Below the pieces are notes generated by a model that ran no database searches, had not been told where the DNA came from, and saw nothing but the letters and a program-made list of their open reading frames with translations. DNA of 64,000 nucleotides from NCBI RefSeq assembly GCF_022524345.1, contig NZ_JAKWJU010000002.1, forward strand, positions 1 to 64,000. Reading direction: 5' to 3'. Positions 9,070 to 16,643 of this stretch are shown piece after piece (within the stretch, counting starts at the first letter, position 1; each line of letters begins with the position of its first letter). The stretch comes from Streptomyces marispadix. Lineage in GTDB: Bacteria > Actinomycetota > Actinomycetes > Streptomycetales > Streptomycetaceae. The translations under genes and the position numbers were made by a program.

Positions 9070-10071
9070 TTGCCGCGCCGGATCACCATCTACGACGTCG
9101 CCTCCCAAGCCGGAGTGAGCATCTCCACCGTCTCACTCGCGCTCAACACCCCAGCCCGGGTCAGCGAGCGCACACGGCAGCGCGTGCTGAAGGCCGCGGA
9201 CGCACTCGGCTACACACCCAAGACGGAGGCCGTCGCCAAGGCCCGCAAGGGAGTCGGGCGGATCGGCGTGCTCGCCCCCTACACCTCCTACCCCTCGGTG
9301 GCACGGCGGCTGAGCGGTGTACTGAAAGCGGTGGGCGACGGGCCGCTGGAAGTCGTCGTCTTCGACCACGCCTCAGCGGCACATTCCGCCTCACCCCTGC
9401 TGGAGACTCTGCCGCTGACCGGCCGGCTCGACGGACTCATCGTGATGAGCCTGCCGCTGGAGGACCATGCCGCCCGCCGCCTCACCGACTCCCGGCTGCC
9501 CGCGGTACTGGTCGACGCGCGGCGGGACGGCTTCGACTCCGTGCACACCGACGACGCCGACGGCGGACGGCTGGTAGCCGAACATCTGCTGGAACGCGGC
9601 TACCACAGCTTCGGCTTCCTCGGCGAGGAACAGATGTCGCAGGCGTACCAGTCGCCGGGACAGCGCCGCCTGGCCGGATTCCGTACCGCACTGGCCAGCG
9701 CGGGCCACCGACTTGAAGCAGAGCGCGTGCGCCACACCCCCCACGGACTGGAACAGGCCACCAAAGCAGCGAAAGAACTGCTGGCCAGCCCGGACCGGCC
9801 GCGGGCACTGTTCGCCGCAGACGACACACTCGCCGCCGGGGCCCTGCGCGCGGCCGGTTCACTGGGACTGGCCGTCCCCGGCGACCTCGCACTGGCCGGA
9901 TTCGACGACAGCGAACTGGCCCGTGCACTGGAACTCACCACCGTCCGGCAACCCCTGGAAGAATCCGGCCACACCGCAGCCGACCTGCTGATCCAGCGCA
10001 TCACCCACGGCCCCACGGCCACACGGGAGACCACCCTCAAACTGGAACTCCTCCCCCGGCACTCCACCTGA
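9070..10071 (+). CDS. LacI-family transcriptional regulator
   Basis: A 333-residue LacI/GalR protein. The N-terminal helix-turn-helix is ITIYDVASQAGVSISTVSLA (residues 5-24), followed by the hinge region and a periplasmic-binding-protein-like ligand domain (from about 60) with DRPRALFAADDTLAAGALRA and the LALAGFDDSELA segment near the end. Translation begins at TTG 9070, the only start that keeps a complete HTH; GAGGAG lies 11 bases upstream. Palindromes of the LacI type lie upstream of the GH43 gene (5800-5811) and the SDR (10174-10189), so it probably represses both until a sugar is bound. The effector is unknown; an arabinose oligomer is a guess from context. Confidence 0.88.
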   Translation: MPRRITIYDVASQAGVSISTVSLALNTPARVSERTRQRVLKAADALGYTPKTEAVAKARKGVGRIGVLAPYTSYPSVARRLSGVLKAVGDGPLEVVVFDHASAAHSASPLLETLPLTGRLDGLIVMSLPLEDHAARRLTDSRLPAVLVDARRDGFDSVHTDDADGGRLVAEHLLERGYHSFGFLGEEQMSQAYQSPGQRRLAGFRTALASAGHRLEAERVRHTPHGLEQATKAAKELLASPDRPRALFAADDTLAAGALRAAGSLGLAVPGDLALAGFDDSELARALELTTVRQPLEESGHTAADLLIQRITHGPTATRETTLKLELLPRHST

Positions 10072-10104
10072 AAAGCCACGCGGAAGCCGGACACAGAACC
10101 ACCG

Positions 10105-10144
10105 ACCACCGGACCACCGGACCACCGGACCACCGGACCACCGG
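10105..10144. repeat. Tandem 8-bp repeat (ACCACCGG x5)
   Basis: Five perfect ACCACCGG units in a row between the LacI gene and the operator of the SDR. Non-coding simple repeat. Confidence 0.95.
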
Positions 10145-10173
10145 CAACCCGCGACCGGCAACCGACCCGGAGT

Positions 10174-10203
10174 GTCGAAGTGCTTCGACGAATGCTGTTG
10201 ACA
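10174..10203 (+). promoter_or_regulatory. LacI-type palindrome and -35 box before the SDR
   Basis: GTCGAAGTGCTTCGAC (10174-10189) is a palindrome with 7-base arms around TG, resembling LacI operators of the AAG-CG-CTT type. TTGACA (10198-10203) is a perfect -35 hexamer eight bases downstream, so a bound repressor would sit against RNA polymerase. The SDR starts at 10263. The LacI protein encoded just upstream is the likely binder. Confidence 0.5.
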
Positions 10204-10262
10204 GGGCGGGAGGGGGGCGTGAGGCTGCCGGTGACCCATCGGCCTGGAAGAACGGAGACGCC

Positions 10263-11050
10263 GTGCGCAGCAGCCACGTGGTGACAGGAGGAGGCCGCGG
10301 CATCGGACGGGCCGTGGCCGAACGGCTGCTCGCCGAAGGCCACTTCGTGGTGGTGATCGAGGCCGACCCGGAGGCGGTGGAGTGGCTGGAGCACCCTGCG
10401 CACGCCGCTCGCGCCTCGGCCGTCACCGGCGACGCCCGCGAAGAGGCCGTGGCGGAGCACGCGGCGGACCTCGCCGAATCAGCCGGCGTGCTGGACGGCT
10501 GGGTCAACAACGCCGCCGTCTTCCGCGACGCGTCACCCGGCATCTCCCCCACCCCGGCGGTCATCGAACTGATCGAGGCCGTCATGGTCCCGCCGTCACG
10601 GGATGCGCCACCGCCCTACGCCGGTTCCTGAAGGCCGACTCGCCCGGGGCGATCGTCAACATCACCTCGCACCAAGCCCGTCGGCCCGTACCGGGATGCG
10701 CCCCGTACGCCACCGCGAAGGCGGCCGTCGAAGGACTGACACGGGCACTCGCCGTCGAATACGGACCCCGCGGCATCAGGGTCAACGCCGTAGCACCCGG
10801 ATCGATCGCGACCGAGCGCTACACATCACTCCTCGCCGCCCAGGAACCCCACACAGCGCAGGCCGTAGAAGCCGGGATGCGGGCACTGCACCCACTCGGC
10901 AGGACCGGCCTCCCCGAAGAAGTCGCCGCAGCCGTGACGCACCTGCTCTCCACCGAGGCCGCCTACATCACCGGCGTCACCCTGCCCGTCGACGGCGGAC
11001 GAACCATCCTCGGCCACGACCCCGAACCGCTGCAGACCACCAACACCTGA
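10263..11050 (+). pseudogene. Short-chain dehydrogenase/reductase, frameshifted
   Basis: A classical SDR broken by one missing base. The first frame (from GTG 10263) has the cofactor motif TGGGRGIG, the acidic end of beta-2 (VVIEAD) and the WVNNAAV core motif. At 10590-10592 the frame must slip; the other frame then gives VTGCATALRRFL, the catalytic Ser in NITSHQ, Tyr and Lys in YATAK, and the typical end PEEVAAAVTHLLSTEAAYITG...PVDGG, stopping at 11050. Joined, it is about 262 residues, the usual SDR length, with all catalytic residues. Either a fresh frameshift or a base-calling error in a CCCGCCG run. The substrate is unknown; the LacI-type palindrome ties it to the local sugar genes. Confidence 0.82.
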
Positions 11051-11087
11051 CAAGCCCCTCCCCGCACGACGCGCACACAACGAAGCG

Positions 11088-11177
11088 CGCTCACACGAGG
11101 AAACGCGCTCACGCGAAGAGGCGGGCTCACGCGAAGAGGCGGGCTCACGCGAAGAGGCGGGCTCACGCGAGGAAACG
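11088..11177. repeat. Tandem 18-bp repeat, five units
   Basis: Exactly 90 bases: five units of the type GGCTCACGCGAAGAGGCG, the middle ones nearly identical and the outer ones diverged (GAGGAAACG ends). It fills the gap between the convergent SDR and phosphatase genes and stops nine bases short of the phosphatase stop. Confidence 0.95.
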
Positions 11178-11185
11178 CAGAACGC

Positions 11186-11617
11186 TCACTCCGTGAAACG
11201 CAGAACGTAGCGGCGCTGCCAGGGCGTCTCCACCGCACGGGGATCGTAATGGCGCCGCACAAAGGCCACGGCCTCGGCCGCCGGGACACCGTCGAGGACA
11301 GCCAGACACGCCAGCGCGGTACCGGTACGACCCCGGCCCCCACCGCACGCGACCTCCACCCGCTCCGCCCCGGCCCGCGACCACGCCTCACTCAACACCG
11401 CCAACGCCTGAGGACGGCTCACGGGCAGCCGGAAATCGGGCCAGCGCAACCAGCAGAAATCCCACGGCACATGAGACGGCTCCTTGCCCAGCAAGAACAC
11501 CGAAAACGCCGGGACAGGCCCCGGCGGCAACGGACGGCGCAGCGCCCGTCCACGCAACAGACGCCCCGAGGGAAGACGCACCACCCCGCCTCCCGCCGGA
11601 TCCCAAGTACCGCTCAC
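11186..11617 (-). CDS. Protein-tyrosine-phosphatase-like protein
   Basis: A 143-residue dual-specificity/tyrosine-phosphatase-like protein. The P-loop CGGGRGRT (Cys91 to Arg97, CX5R) is intact; the N-terminal half holds a tryptophan-rich WDFCWLRWPDFRLP segment and the end is HYDPRAVETPWQRRYV. A longer open frame exists upstream, but the GTG at 11617 is favoured because TAGCCT (11630-11625) lies seven bases before it, the spacing of a leaderless transcript, and because the sequence upstream looks non-coding. Cytoplasmic. The substrate is unknown. The family is common in Streptomyces as a stand-alone gene. Confidence 0.75.
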   Translation of the reverse strand: MSGTWDPAGGGVVRLPSGRLLRGRALRRPLPPGPVPAFSVFLLGKEPSHVPWDFCWLRWPDFRLPVSRPQALAVLSEAWSRAGAERVEVACGGGRGRTGTALACLAVLDGVPAAEAVAFVRRHYDPRAVETPWQRRYVLRFTE

Positions 11618-11624
11618 AGGGCCC

Positions 11625-11630
11625 AGGCTA
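11625..11630 (-). promoter_or_regulatory. Putative -10 box for a leaderless transcript
   Basis: TAGCCT on the minus strand, seven bases ahead of the GTG at 11617, with no ribosome site between. This matches the usual layout of leaderless actinobacterial genes. Confidence 0.5.
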
Positions 11631-11687
11631 GACCCCCAGGCGGGACGCAGCCCCCGGCCTGAAGCGGCCCGCGCAGCCACAACAGGA

Positions 11688-11715
11688 ATGAGCAAAAAGG
11701 GATGAGCAAAAAGGG
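11688..11715. repeat. Direct repeat of 14 bp (ATGAGCAAAAAGGG x2)
   Basis: Two perfect adjacent copies of ATGAGCAAAAAGGG followed by ATGATGGG, in an A-rich patch unusual here, upstream of the ArsC-like gene. Each copy starts with ATG, but no downstream frame looks coding. Confidence 0.9.
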
Positions 11716-11755
11716 ATGATGGGCGCACCAGCCGAGGAAGGGACCGGAGAAGAAC

Positions 11756-12136
11756 ATGGAGATCTGGATCAACCCCCACTGTTCCAAATGCCGTTCCGCA
11801 CTGTCACTGCTGGACGCGGAAGGCGCCCACTACACCGTACGGCGCTATCTCGAACACCCCCCCACCACCACCGAACTGGAAGACGTCCTCACACGACTGG
11901 AACTGGAACCCTGGGACATCACCCGCACCCACGAACCCGCCGCCACAGACCTCGACCTCGCCTCCTGGCCACGCACCCCAGACAACCGCACACGCTGGAT
12001 CGAAACACTCGCCGCCCACCCCACCCTCATCCAACGCCCCATCATCACCGCCCACGACGGAACCACCGTCATAGCCCGCACACCACAAACAGTGAAAACC
12101 GCACTCCAACACGACACACCACAAACACCCAACTAA
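11756..12136 (+). CDS. ArsC/Spx-family thioredoxin-fold protein
   Basis: A 126-residue protein of the arsenate reductase/Spx family. It begins MEIWINPHCSKCRSALSLLD, with C9 and C12 in the NPxCSKC redox motif, and has the family segments RRYLEHPPT, LIQRPIITAHDGTTVIAR and PQTV in order. The ATG follows GGAGAAGAAC. It may reduce arsenate with glutathione- or mycothiol-type thiols, or act as a general disulfide reductase. No arsR, arsB or other arsenic genes are nearby, so arsenic resistance is not supported by context. The plus strand here is unusually G-poor, and many codons end in C. Confidence 0.8.
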   Translation: MEIWINPHCSKCRSALSLLDAEGAHYTVRRYLEHPPTTTELEDVLTRLELEPWDITRTHEPAATDLDLASWPRTPDNRTRWIETLAAHPTLIQRPIITAHDGTTVIARTPQTVKTALQHDTPQTPN

Positions 12137-12166
12137 AACCCCCACACAAACACCCAACAGACGCGG

Positions 12167-12226
12167 ACAAGCACCCAACCGATACAGAACCCCCAGACAA
12201 GCACCCGACAGATACAGAAACCCCCG
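12167..12226. repeat. Tandem 30-bp repeat, two copies
   Basis: Two adjacent 30-base units beginning ACAAGCACCC and ending ATACAGAA plus CCCC, differing at a few bases; a degenerate third copy lies at 12147-12166. It leads directly into the larger repeat array. Confidence 0.85.
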
Positions 12227-12234
12227 GGGGGCCG

Positions 12235-13279
12235 CTCAACCAGCAGCACCATGACCGACGTTGACGCTGCGACGGCCGTTGACGCTATGACCGGCGGCGG
12301 CCCACCCCTGCGACCCCAGCACCCCACCAACACCGCACACAACAACAACAGATGCGACACACCACTCACCGGAACCGGCGAAAGCCGCCACCCCACCCCA
12401 GACCGTCCGGACGTCACCGGCCGAAACCACCCCGAGCCGCTCAACCAGCAGCGCCATAACCGACGTTGACGCTATGACGGACGACGGCCCGCCCCCTGCG
12501 ATCCCAGCCCCACAAAGCACGGCACCAGCGGCCCACCCCCTGCTCCCAGCACCCGACCAACACCGCACACAACGACAACAGATGCGGCACACCGTCACCG
12601 GAATCGGTGACGTCCGTACTCGACCGAGACGGTCCGGCCGTCACCGGCCGACCCCCGGGTCTGCTCAACCAGCAGCGCTTTTACGGCTGTTGAGGCCCCG
12701 CAGCAGTCCCACGAAGCGCGGCACCGGCGAAGCCAGCACCTGCTCCCAGCACCCAACCAACATCACCGCGGACGACGAGAACAGATGCCGCAGGCCACCC
12801 ACCAGAAACAGCGAAAGCCGCCACCCCACCCCGGACCGTCCGGACGTCACCGGCCGACCCCCCCCGGGTCTGCTCAACCAGCAGCGTCATGACGGCCGTT
12901 GACGCTATGACGGACGACGGCCCGCCCCCTGCGATCCCAGCCCCCGACCATCACCGCAGACGACGGGAACAGGTGCGGCAGGCCGCTCACCGGAACCGGC
13001 GAAAGCCGCCACCCCACCCCAGACCGTCCGGACGTCACCGGCCGAAACCACCCCGGGCCGCTCAACCAGCAGCGTCATGACGGCCGTTAACGCTATGACG
13101 GACGACGGCCCGCCCCCTGCGATCCCAGCCCCCAACCAACACCACAGACGACAGGAACAGATGCGGCAGGCCGCCCACCGGAACCGGCGAAAGCCGGCAC
13201 TCGACCGAGGAGGTCCGGACGTCACCGGCCGACCCCCCCCCCGGGTCTGCTCAACCAGCAGCGCCATGACAGCCGTTGA
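12235..13279. repeat. Array of five ~190-220 bp tandem repeats
   Basis: Each unit begins with CTCAACCAGCAGC; these anchors are at 12235, 12440, 12664, 12873, 13061 and 13250, so units are 205, 224, 209, 188 and 189 bases, with a short sixth start. Shared blocks in order are CATGACGGCCGTTGACGC, ATGACGGACGACGGCCCGCC, CTGCGATCCCAGCCCC, AACAGATGCGGCA, ACCGGAACCGGCGAAAGCC and GTCCGGACGTCACCGGCCG. Units 4 and 5 are the most alike. Most spacings are not multiples of three and no frame is kept across units, so it is not a coding repeat. No integrase, cas gene or replication protein lies beside it. Function unknown. Confidence 0.93.
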
Positions 13280-13526
13280 GCCCCGCAGCCACGATATGCC
13301 CGCCACGCCCGCCACGCACCGAAGGAAACCGGGCCGGCCCACGGACAGGAGCGGCGCCCGCAGACGACACACCAGACGACTGGTCCACAACAATCCCCTC
13401 TCAAAAACACACACAACACGCACGCACCCCTCAACAGACCAATACACCCCACAAAACTCATCACCCACCCCCAAACACAAACCCGGCACACCCCCACAGC
13501 CCCCCACGCGGCACGACAGACCGCAG
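13280..13526. other. C/A-rich, nearly G-free stretch
   Basis: Between the array and the AsnC remnant the plus strand is almost devoid of G around 13380-13510. No gene is supported. It looks like strand-biased, simple-sequence DNA. Confidence 0.5.
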
Positions 13527-13663
13527 CGGAAGGACGGTGTTGCGGGGAGGCCGAGGCGCTCGGCCAGGGCGAGGACGCGCGCGGGGCTGGGGCTCGTCGG
13601 TGAGGCGAGCAGCAGTTCCGCGTCGAGGACGTCGAAGGGCTCCTCGCCCGTCACAATGCTCAA
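13527..13663 (-). pseudogene. Remnant of an Lrp/AsnC-family regulator
   Basis: The minus strand reads VTGEEPFDVLDAELLLA, then (with small frame slips) LTDEP, ARVLALAERLGL and RNTV, the order of the N-terminal winged-helix of AsnC regulators. Similarity stops near 13527; the second half of the HTH and the ligand domain are missing, and the G-free stretch and repeat array occupy that side. At least two indels are needed within ~140 bases, so the piece is dead. Its position, divergent from an AceE-like gene, is where such a regulator would normally sit. The identification is by recalled family pattern; moderate certainty. Confidence 0.5.
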
Positions 13664-13689
13664 CCTCGCAGTCTCGGAGAGTCCGGATA

Positions 13690-13706
13690 CTGAGCAGTTT
13701 GCTCAG
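13690..13706. promoter_or_regulatory. TGAGCA/TGCTCA inverted repeat, AsnC-type operator
   Basis: CTGAGCAGTTTGCTCAG has perfect 7-base arms around a 3-base spacer, between the AsnC remnant and the transketolase start. AsnC/Lrp sites in actinobacteria are often TGAGCA-like dyads. It may be a leftover operator that an intact paralogue elsewhere still binds. Confidence 0.5.
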
Positions 13707-13791
13707 CGGACTGCGCCGTGATTGTGCGGTCGTCGTGGTCCTGCTGTCATGTCGGTGCAATCTGCTGACTTCGATGCTTCGGACGGGCGGC

Positions 13792-16161
13792 ATGAGGACT
13801 ACGGACGACGTGACAGGCGCGGCCTCGGCGGGCGGCGGTGCCGGGACGTGTCCCGGCGGCTCGCTGGATCTGGAGACGCTCGCGGCCGTCGAGCGGCGTG
13901 TGCTGTGGCTGGCGACGTCGGTGATCGACCATGCCAACCGTGTCCGCCCGAATCCGTCGGGGCTGAAGGTGGGCGGGCACCAGGCGTCCAGTGCCTCGAT
14001 GACGTCGATCATGACGGCGCTGTGGTTCGCTCAACTGGGCCGCGAGGACCGGGTGTCGGTCAAGCCGCACGCGTCGCCCGTGCTCCATGCCGTCAACTAT
14101 CTCCTCGGCGAGCTGGACGAGTCGTATCTGACGACGCTGCGCAGCTTCGGCGGTCTGCAGAGCTATCCGAGCCGTGAGAAGGACCCGGACCCGGTGGACT
14201 ACTCGACGGGGTCGGTGGGTATCGGCGCCACCGCGCCGATCTGGGGCGCCCTGGCCCGTCGCTTCGTCAACACCCGTTTCGGCGGCGGGGGTTCGGGCCG
14301 CCAGTACGCGCTGCTGGGGGACGCCGAGTTGGACGAGGGCGCCTGCTGGGAGGCGGTGCTCGACCCGGCGGTGGCCGATCTGGGCGAGGTCGTGTGGGTC
14401 GTGGACTTCAATCGGCAGTCGTTGGACCGGGTCGTGCCGAACATCTCGGCGACTCGTCTCCAGGGGATGTTCGCCGCCGCGGGATGGCAGGTCATCACCG
14501 TCAAGTACGGGCGTCTGCTGCGGGAGTTGTTCGCAAGGCCCGGCGGTGACGCGCTGCGTGCCCGTATCGACGAGATGACCAACCCCGAGTATCAGCGGCT
14601 GTTGCGCTGCTCCGCGGATCAGTTGCGTGAGCGGCTGCCCGGTTCGGGGCCCGGCCGGGAGACGATCGCGGGGCTGCTGTCGCAGCTCGACGACAGGGCG
14701 GTCGTCGCCGTGCTGCGCAACCTCGGCGGGCACGACCTGGGGGCGTTGACGGATGCCTTCGCGCGTATCGACGACACGCGGCCGACCGTCGTGTTCGCCT
14801 ACACGGTCAAGGGGCACGGGCTGCCCACGGCGGGCCATCCGCAGAATCACTCGGCGCTGCTGACGGGTGAGCAGATGCAGCAGCTCGCGGAGCGGGTGGG
14901 CGCCGATCCGGCGGATCCGTGGGCGCGGTTCCCCGAGGGCAGCGCGGAGGCGGTGCTGTGTGAGCGTACGGCGGCGAGGCTGCGCCGGGAGGATCGGCGG
15001 CCGCAGCAGCCGCCGTCGCTGCCGGAGGACTTCGGCCGTACCCCGTCGGGGAAGGGCTCGACTCAACAGGCCCTCGGCAGAGCGCTGTTGGACCTGACGC
15101 GGCAGGCTCCGCAGGCGGCCCGGCATGTGGTGACGGTCTGCCCGGATGTGGCGTCCACGACGAACCTCGGCGGCTGGCTGAACAAGGTCGGCACCTGGTC
15201 CCCCACCCAGCGCCGGGACTGGTTCGCCGACGACGCGGAGACGATCCTGCACTGGCGTGAGCAGCCGGGCGGGCAGCACATCGAACTCGGCATCGCGGAG
15301 ACCAACCTGGTCGGGCTTCTGGGCGAGTTGGGCGCGACGTGGAGCCGGTGGGGCACTCCGCTGCTGCCGATCGGCGTGGTCTACGACCCGTTCGTCGGCC
15401 GGGCGCTGGAGCCGTGGTCGTTCGGGATGTACGCGGGCGGCCAGTCGATCCTGGTGGGGACGCCGTCCGGGGTGAGTCTCGCGCCGGAGGGCGGCGCCCA
15501 CCAGTCGGTGATCACACCCTCGATCGGCCTGGAGCAGCCGGGATGCACCTCCTACGAGCCTGCGTTCGCTCTCGACGTGGAGTGGTGCCTGCTGGCCGCG
15601 CTGGCCAACCTCGGCAGACCCGGCGGCAGTTCGGCGTATCTGCGGCTGTCGACGCGAGCCGTCGATCAGGCCCTCGCGCATGTACCGGCCGACTCGGCGG
15701 CACGTGAACGGCGGCGCAAGCAGTCCGTGGCCGGCGGCTATCTGCTGCGCCGGCACCACGATCCGGCGCTGACGATCGCCGTCACCGGAGCGATGGTGAC
15801 GGAAGCACTGGCCGCCGCCGACCGCCTCGACCAGCTCGGGGTCGGCGCGGATGTCGTCTGCGTCACGAGCCCCGACCTGCTCTTCCGTGCCGTGCAGGCG
15901 CGACAGGGGCTTCAGGACGGCCCGGACTGGATCCTCGACCAGACCTTCCCCCGGGAGCGAGCCCGTCCTCTGGTGACCGTCCTCGACGGGCACCCGCACA
16001 CGCTCGCGTTCCTCGCCGGCGTCAACGGGATGGCCTGCCGGGCGCTGGGCGTGACGGGCTTCGGGCAGAGCGGCAGTCCGGAGGAGGTCTACCGGTACCA
16101 CGGCATCGACAGCGACGGCATCGTCGCGGCGGCGCTGGATCTGGGGACCGGTCTACGATGA
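13792..16161 (+). CDS. Pyruvate dehydrogenase E1 (AceE)-like transketolase
   Basis: A thiamine-diphosphate enzyme of the homodimeric E1/transketolase type, 789 residues with the chosen ATG; an in-frame ATG at 13774 is possible and neither start has a strong ribosome site. It follows the AceE order: GLKVGGHQASSAS, KPHASPVLHAVNYLLG, SFGGLQSYPSR, then the cofactor motif GDAELDEGACWEA...VVDFN (GDA instead of GDG), NPEYQRL, AYTVKGHGLP, and in the second half LGIAETNLVGLLGELG and EGGAHQSVITPSIGLEQPGC. E. coli AceE has 887 residues, so this is somewhat short. The stop overlaps the SRPBCC gene (ATGA), giving a coupled operon. It may use pyruvate or a related 2-oxo acid. No E2 or E3 gene lies nearby, so a specialised role is possible. 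Confidence 0.8.
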   Translation: MRTTDDVTGAASAGGGAGTCPGGSLDLETLAAVERRVLWLATSVIDHANRVRPNPSGLKVGGHQASSASMTSIMTALWFAQLGREDRVSVKPHASPVLHAVNYLLGELDESYLTTLRSFGGLQSYPSREKDPDPVDYSTGSVGIGATAPIWGALARRFVNTRFGGGGSGRQYALLGDAELDEGACWEAVLDPAVADLGEVVWVVDFNRQSLDRVVPNISATRLQGMFAAAGWQVITVKYGRLLRELFARPGGDALRARIDEMTNPEYQRLLRCSADQLRERLPGSGPGRETIAGLLSQLDDRAVVAVLRNLGGHDLGALTDAFARIDDTRPTVVFAYTVKGHGLPTAGHPQNHSALLTGEQMQQLAERVGADPADPWARFPEGSAEAVLCERTAARLRREDRRPQQPPSLPEDFGRTPSGKGSTQQALGRALLDLTRQAPQAARHVVTVCPDVASTTNLGGWLNKVGTWSPTQRRDWFADDAETILHWREQPGGQHIELGIAETNLVGLLGELGATWSRWGTPLLPIGVVYDPFVGRALEPWSFGMYAGGQSILVGTPSGVSLAPEGGAHQSVITPSIGLEQPGCTSYEPAFALDVEWCLLAALANLGRPGGSSAYLRLSTRAVDQALAHVPADSAARERRRKQSVAGGYLLRRHHDPALTIAVTGAMVTEALAAADRLDQLGVGADVVCVTSPDLLFRAVQARQGLQDGPDWILDQTFPRERARPLVTVLDGHPHTLAFLAGVNGMACRALGVTGFGQSGSPEEVYRYHGIDSDGIVAAALDLGTGLR

Positions 16162-16616
16162 GCCGCGTGCGACCCGTCGTTGTGCATGTGGACGTGGACC
16201 GGCCCCGGGAGGAGGTCTACGACTTTCTCGATGTCCTCGCCGCCCACGAGGAGTTCACCGATCACATGCTGCGCGAATGGGAGTGCTCTGGCCCGTCGCG
16301 CGGTGTCGGCGCGAAGGCGCAGGTTACGGCGGTCGTCGCCGGACGCCGTGAGGGTGTCGCGATCGAAGTCGTGGAGGCGAAGCGCCCGTTGAAGATCGTG
16401 GAACGCAACACCGGCGCGGGCGGACGCCGGGTCGCCCACGGCACCTACCTTCTTCAGGAGCTTGCCGGCAGCGGTACGCGGGTCTTCTTCGAGTACGCCT
16501 GGCGGACCGCACCCGCGAGCGAGCGACTGGCGGCTCCCGTAACGAGATGGCTGCTGCGGCGCGCCAATACCCGTGCACTGCGGCGGCTGGCCGGCCTACT
16601 GGAAAGCCACGGTTAA
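16158..16616 (+). CDS. SRPBCC-family protein
   Basis: A 152-residue START/SRPBCC-fold protein (polyketide-cyclase-like). Its N-terminus VVVHVDVDRPREEVYDFLDV is the usual beta-1/helix entry, followed by VGAKAQV and a C-terminal amphipathic helix (RWLLRRANTRALRRLAGLL). The ATG overlaps the transketolase stop, so translation is coupled. Such proteins bind hydrophobic small molecules; whether it handles the transketolase product is a guess from the operon. It ends in TAA, rare in this DNA. Confidence 0.78.
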   Translation: MSRVRPVVVHVDVDRPREEVYDFLDVLAAHEEFTDHMLREWECSGPSRGVGAKAQVTAVVAGRREGVAIEVVEAKRPLKIVERNTGAGGRRVAHGTYLLQELAGSGTRVFFEYAWRTAPASERLAAPVTRWLLRRANTRALRRLAGLLESHG

Positions 16617-16643
16617 CGCTCGTACGCCGAGGAGGAGTTCCTC

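Noticed and set aside
11756-12136. Arsenic resistance operon
   Set aside because: Only the ArsC/Spx-like protein is present; no arsR, arsB/acr3 or arsenic methylase gene nearby.
12235-13279. CRISPR array
   Set aside because: Units are ~200 bases with variable internal sequence, not 24-40-base repeats with unique spacers, and there are no cas genes nearby.
12905-13663. A 252-codon minus-strand gene spanning the repeats
   Set aside because: Only the first ~45 codons resemble an AsnC regulator; the rest translates repeat DNA. Treated as a truncated pseudogene.
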